Part shown: piece after piece, positions 61,794 through 64,000 of the stretch
Layout of the letters: every line of letters starts with the position of its first letter
Position numbering within the stretch: the stretch's first letter is position 1
Assembly: GCA_905214105.1 (NCBI GenBank)
Contig: CAJMKK010000004.1
Coordinates: 124,001 to 188,000, forward strand
Origin: an uncultured bacterium
GTDB taxonomy: Bacteria > Actinomycetota > Coriobacteriia > Coriobacteriales > Coriobacteriaceae
Length of the DNA stretch: 64,000 nucleotides
Reading direction: 5' to 3'
Made by a program: the position numbers and the translations under genes
Notes under the pieces: generated by a model
What the model was told of the DNA's origin: nothing
Seen by the model: the letters and a program-made list of their open reading frames with translations, nothing else
Database searches by the model: none

Positions 61794-64000
<2,207 letters not shown>

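Overview
The window is a high-GC, gene-dense stretch of what looks like a Coriobacteriia gut actinobacterium (Collinsella-like). This is inferred from protein style only: an actinobacterial-type GlnR next to a short type I glutamine synthetase, a MoaC-MobB fusion, FeoA/FeoA/FeoB with a FeoB-associated Cys-rich peptide, a Coriobacteriia-style nuclease-like protein, and many intergenic palindromes. No rRNA, tRNA, CRISPR array or recognisable insertion sequence was seen.

Layout. 1-3.0 kb: 5' part of a very large secreted surface protein (minus strand, runs off the window) with a nine-G tract just after the signal peptide. 3.5-13.7 kb: HAD phosphatase, MFS exporter, molybdopterin genes moaA and moaC-mobB, a nuclease-like protein bracketed by two copies of a palindromic repeat, and a two-gene ABC exporter. 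14-17.1 kb: MATE pump with its MerR regulator, then a Phd/PIN toxin-antitoxin pair. 17.1-20.4 kb: an AT-richer block (membrane zinc-ribbon protein, exonuclease-BRCT protein, 3' part of ligA), then ligA and a HtrA protease. 23.8-24.8 kb: small membrane and hypothetical ORFs and a broken peptidase-like gene. 24.9-28 kb: glnR-glnA and a HEPN/MNT toxin-antitoxin pair whose antitoxin carries a RelB/DinJ-like N-terminus.

28-55.4 kb is a pectin/uronate utilisation region. Galacturonate is handled by UxaC, UxaB and UxaA to 2-keto-3-deoxygluconate (KDG). Unsaturated uronate is handled by an RpiB-type isomerase (DhuI-like) and KduD to KDG. KdgK and Eda then give pyruvate and glyceraldehyde 3-phosphate. 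Upstream come a GPH-family transporter, a GH28 galacturonase, a CE8 pectin methylesterase fused to an alpha/beta-hydrolase, an SGNH esterase and a GH105 unsaturated glucuronyl/galacturonyl hydrolase. None has a visible signal peptide, which points to import of esterified oligomers and cytoplasmic breakdown. An ene-reductase-like flavoprotein, an Fe-S/FAD oxidoreductase and a TIM-barrel isomerase sit in the same run of genes. Two LacI and one GntR regulators are interspersed. A palindrome with core GTGAACGTTCAC recurs upstream of kduD, the GH105 gene, the transporter and uxaC. A second signal, 9-bp direct repeats spaced exactly 21 bp and resembling LytTR boxes, lies upstream of three of these and of the surface protein.

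55.4-64 kb: the feo iron-uptake cluster, an HPr with Asp at position 46, a 220-bp MITE-like element, an APC amino-acid permease and a GH2/EbgC beta-galactosidase pair (EbgA partial at the window end).

The most notable items are the composite uronate regulatory sites, the PME-esterase fusion with an intracellular pectin pathway, the RHH-MNT/HEPN module, the poly-G surface protein, HPr Asp46 and the family of long intergenic palindromes.
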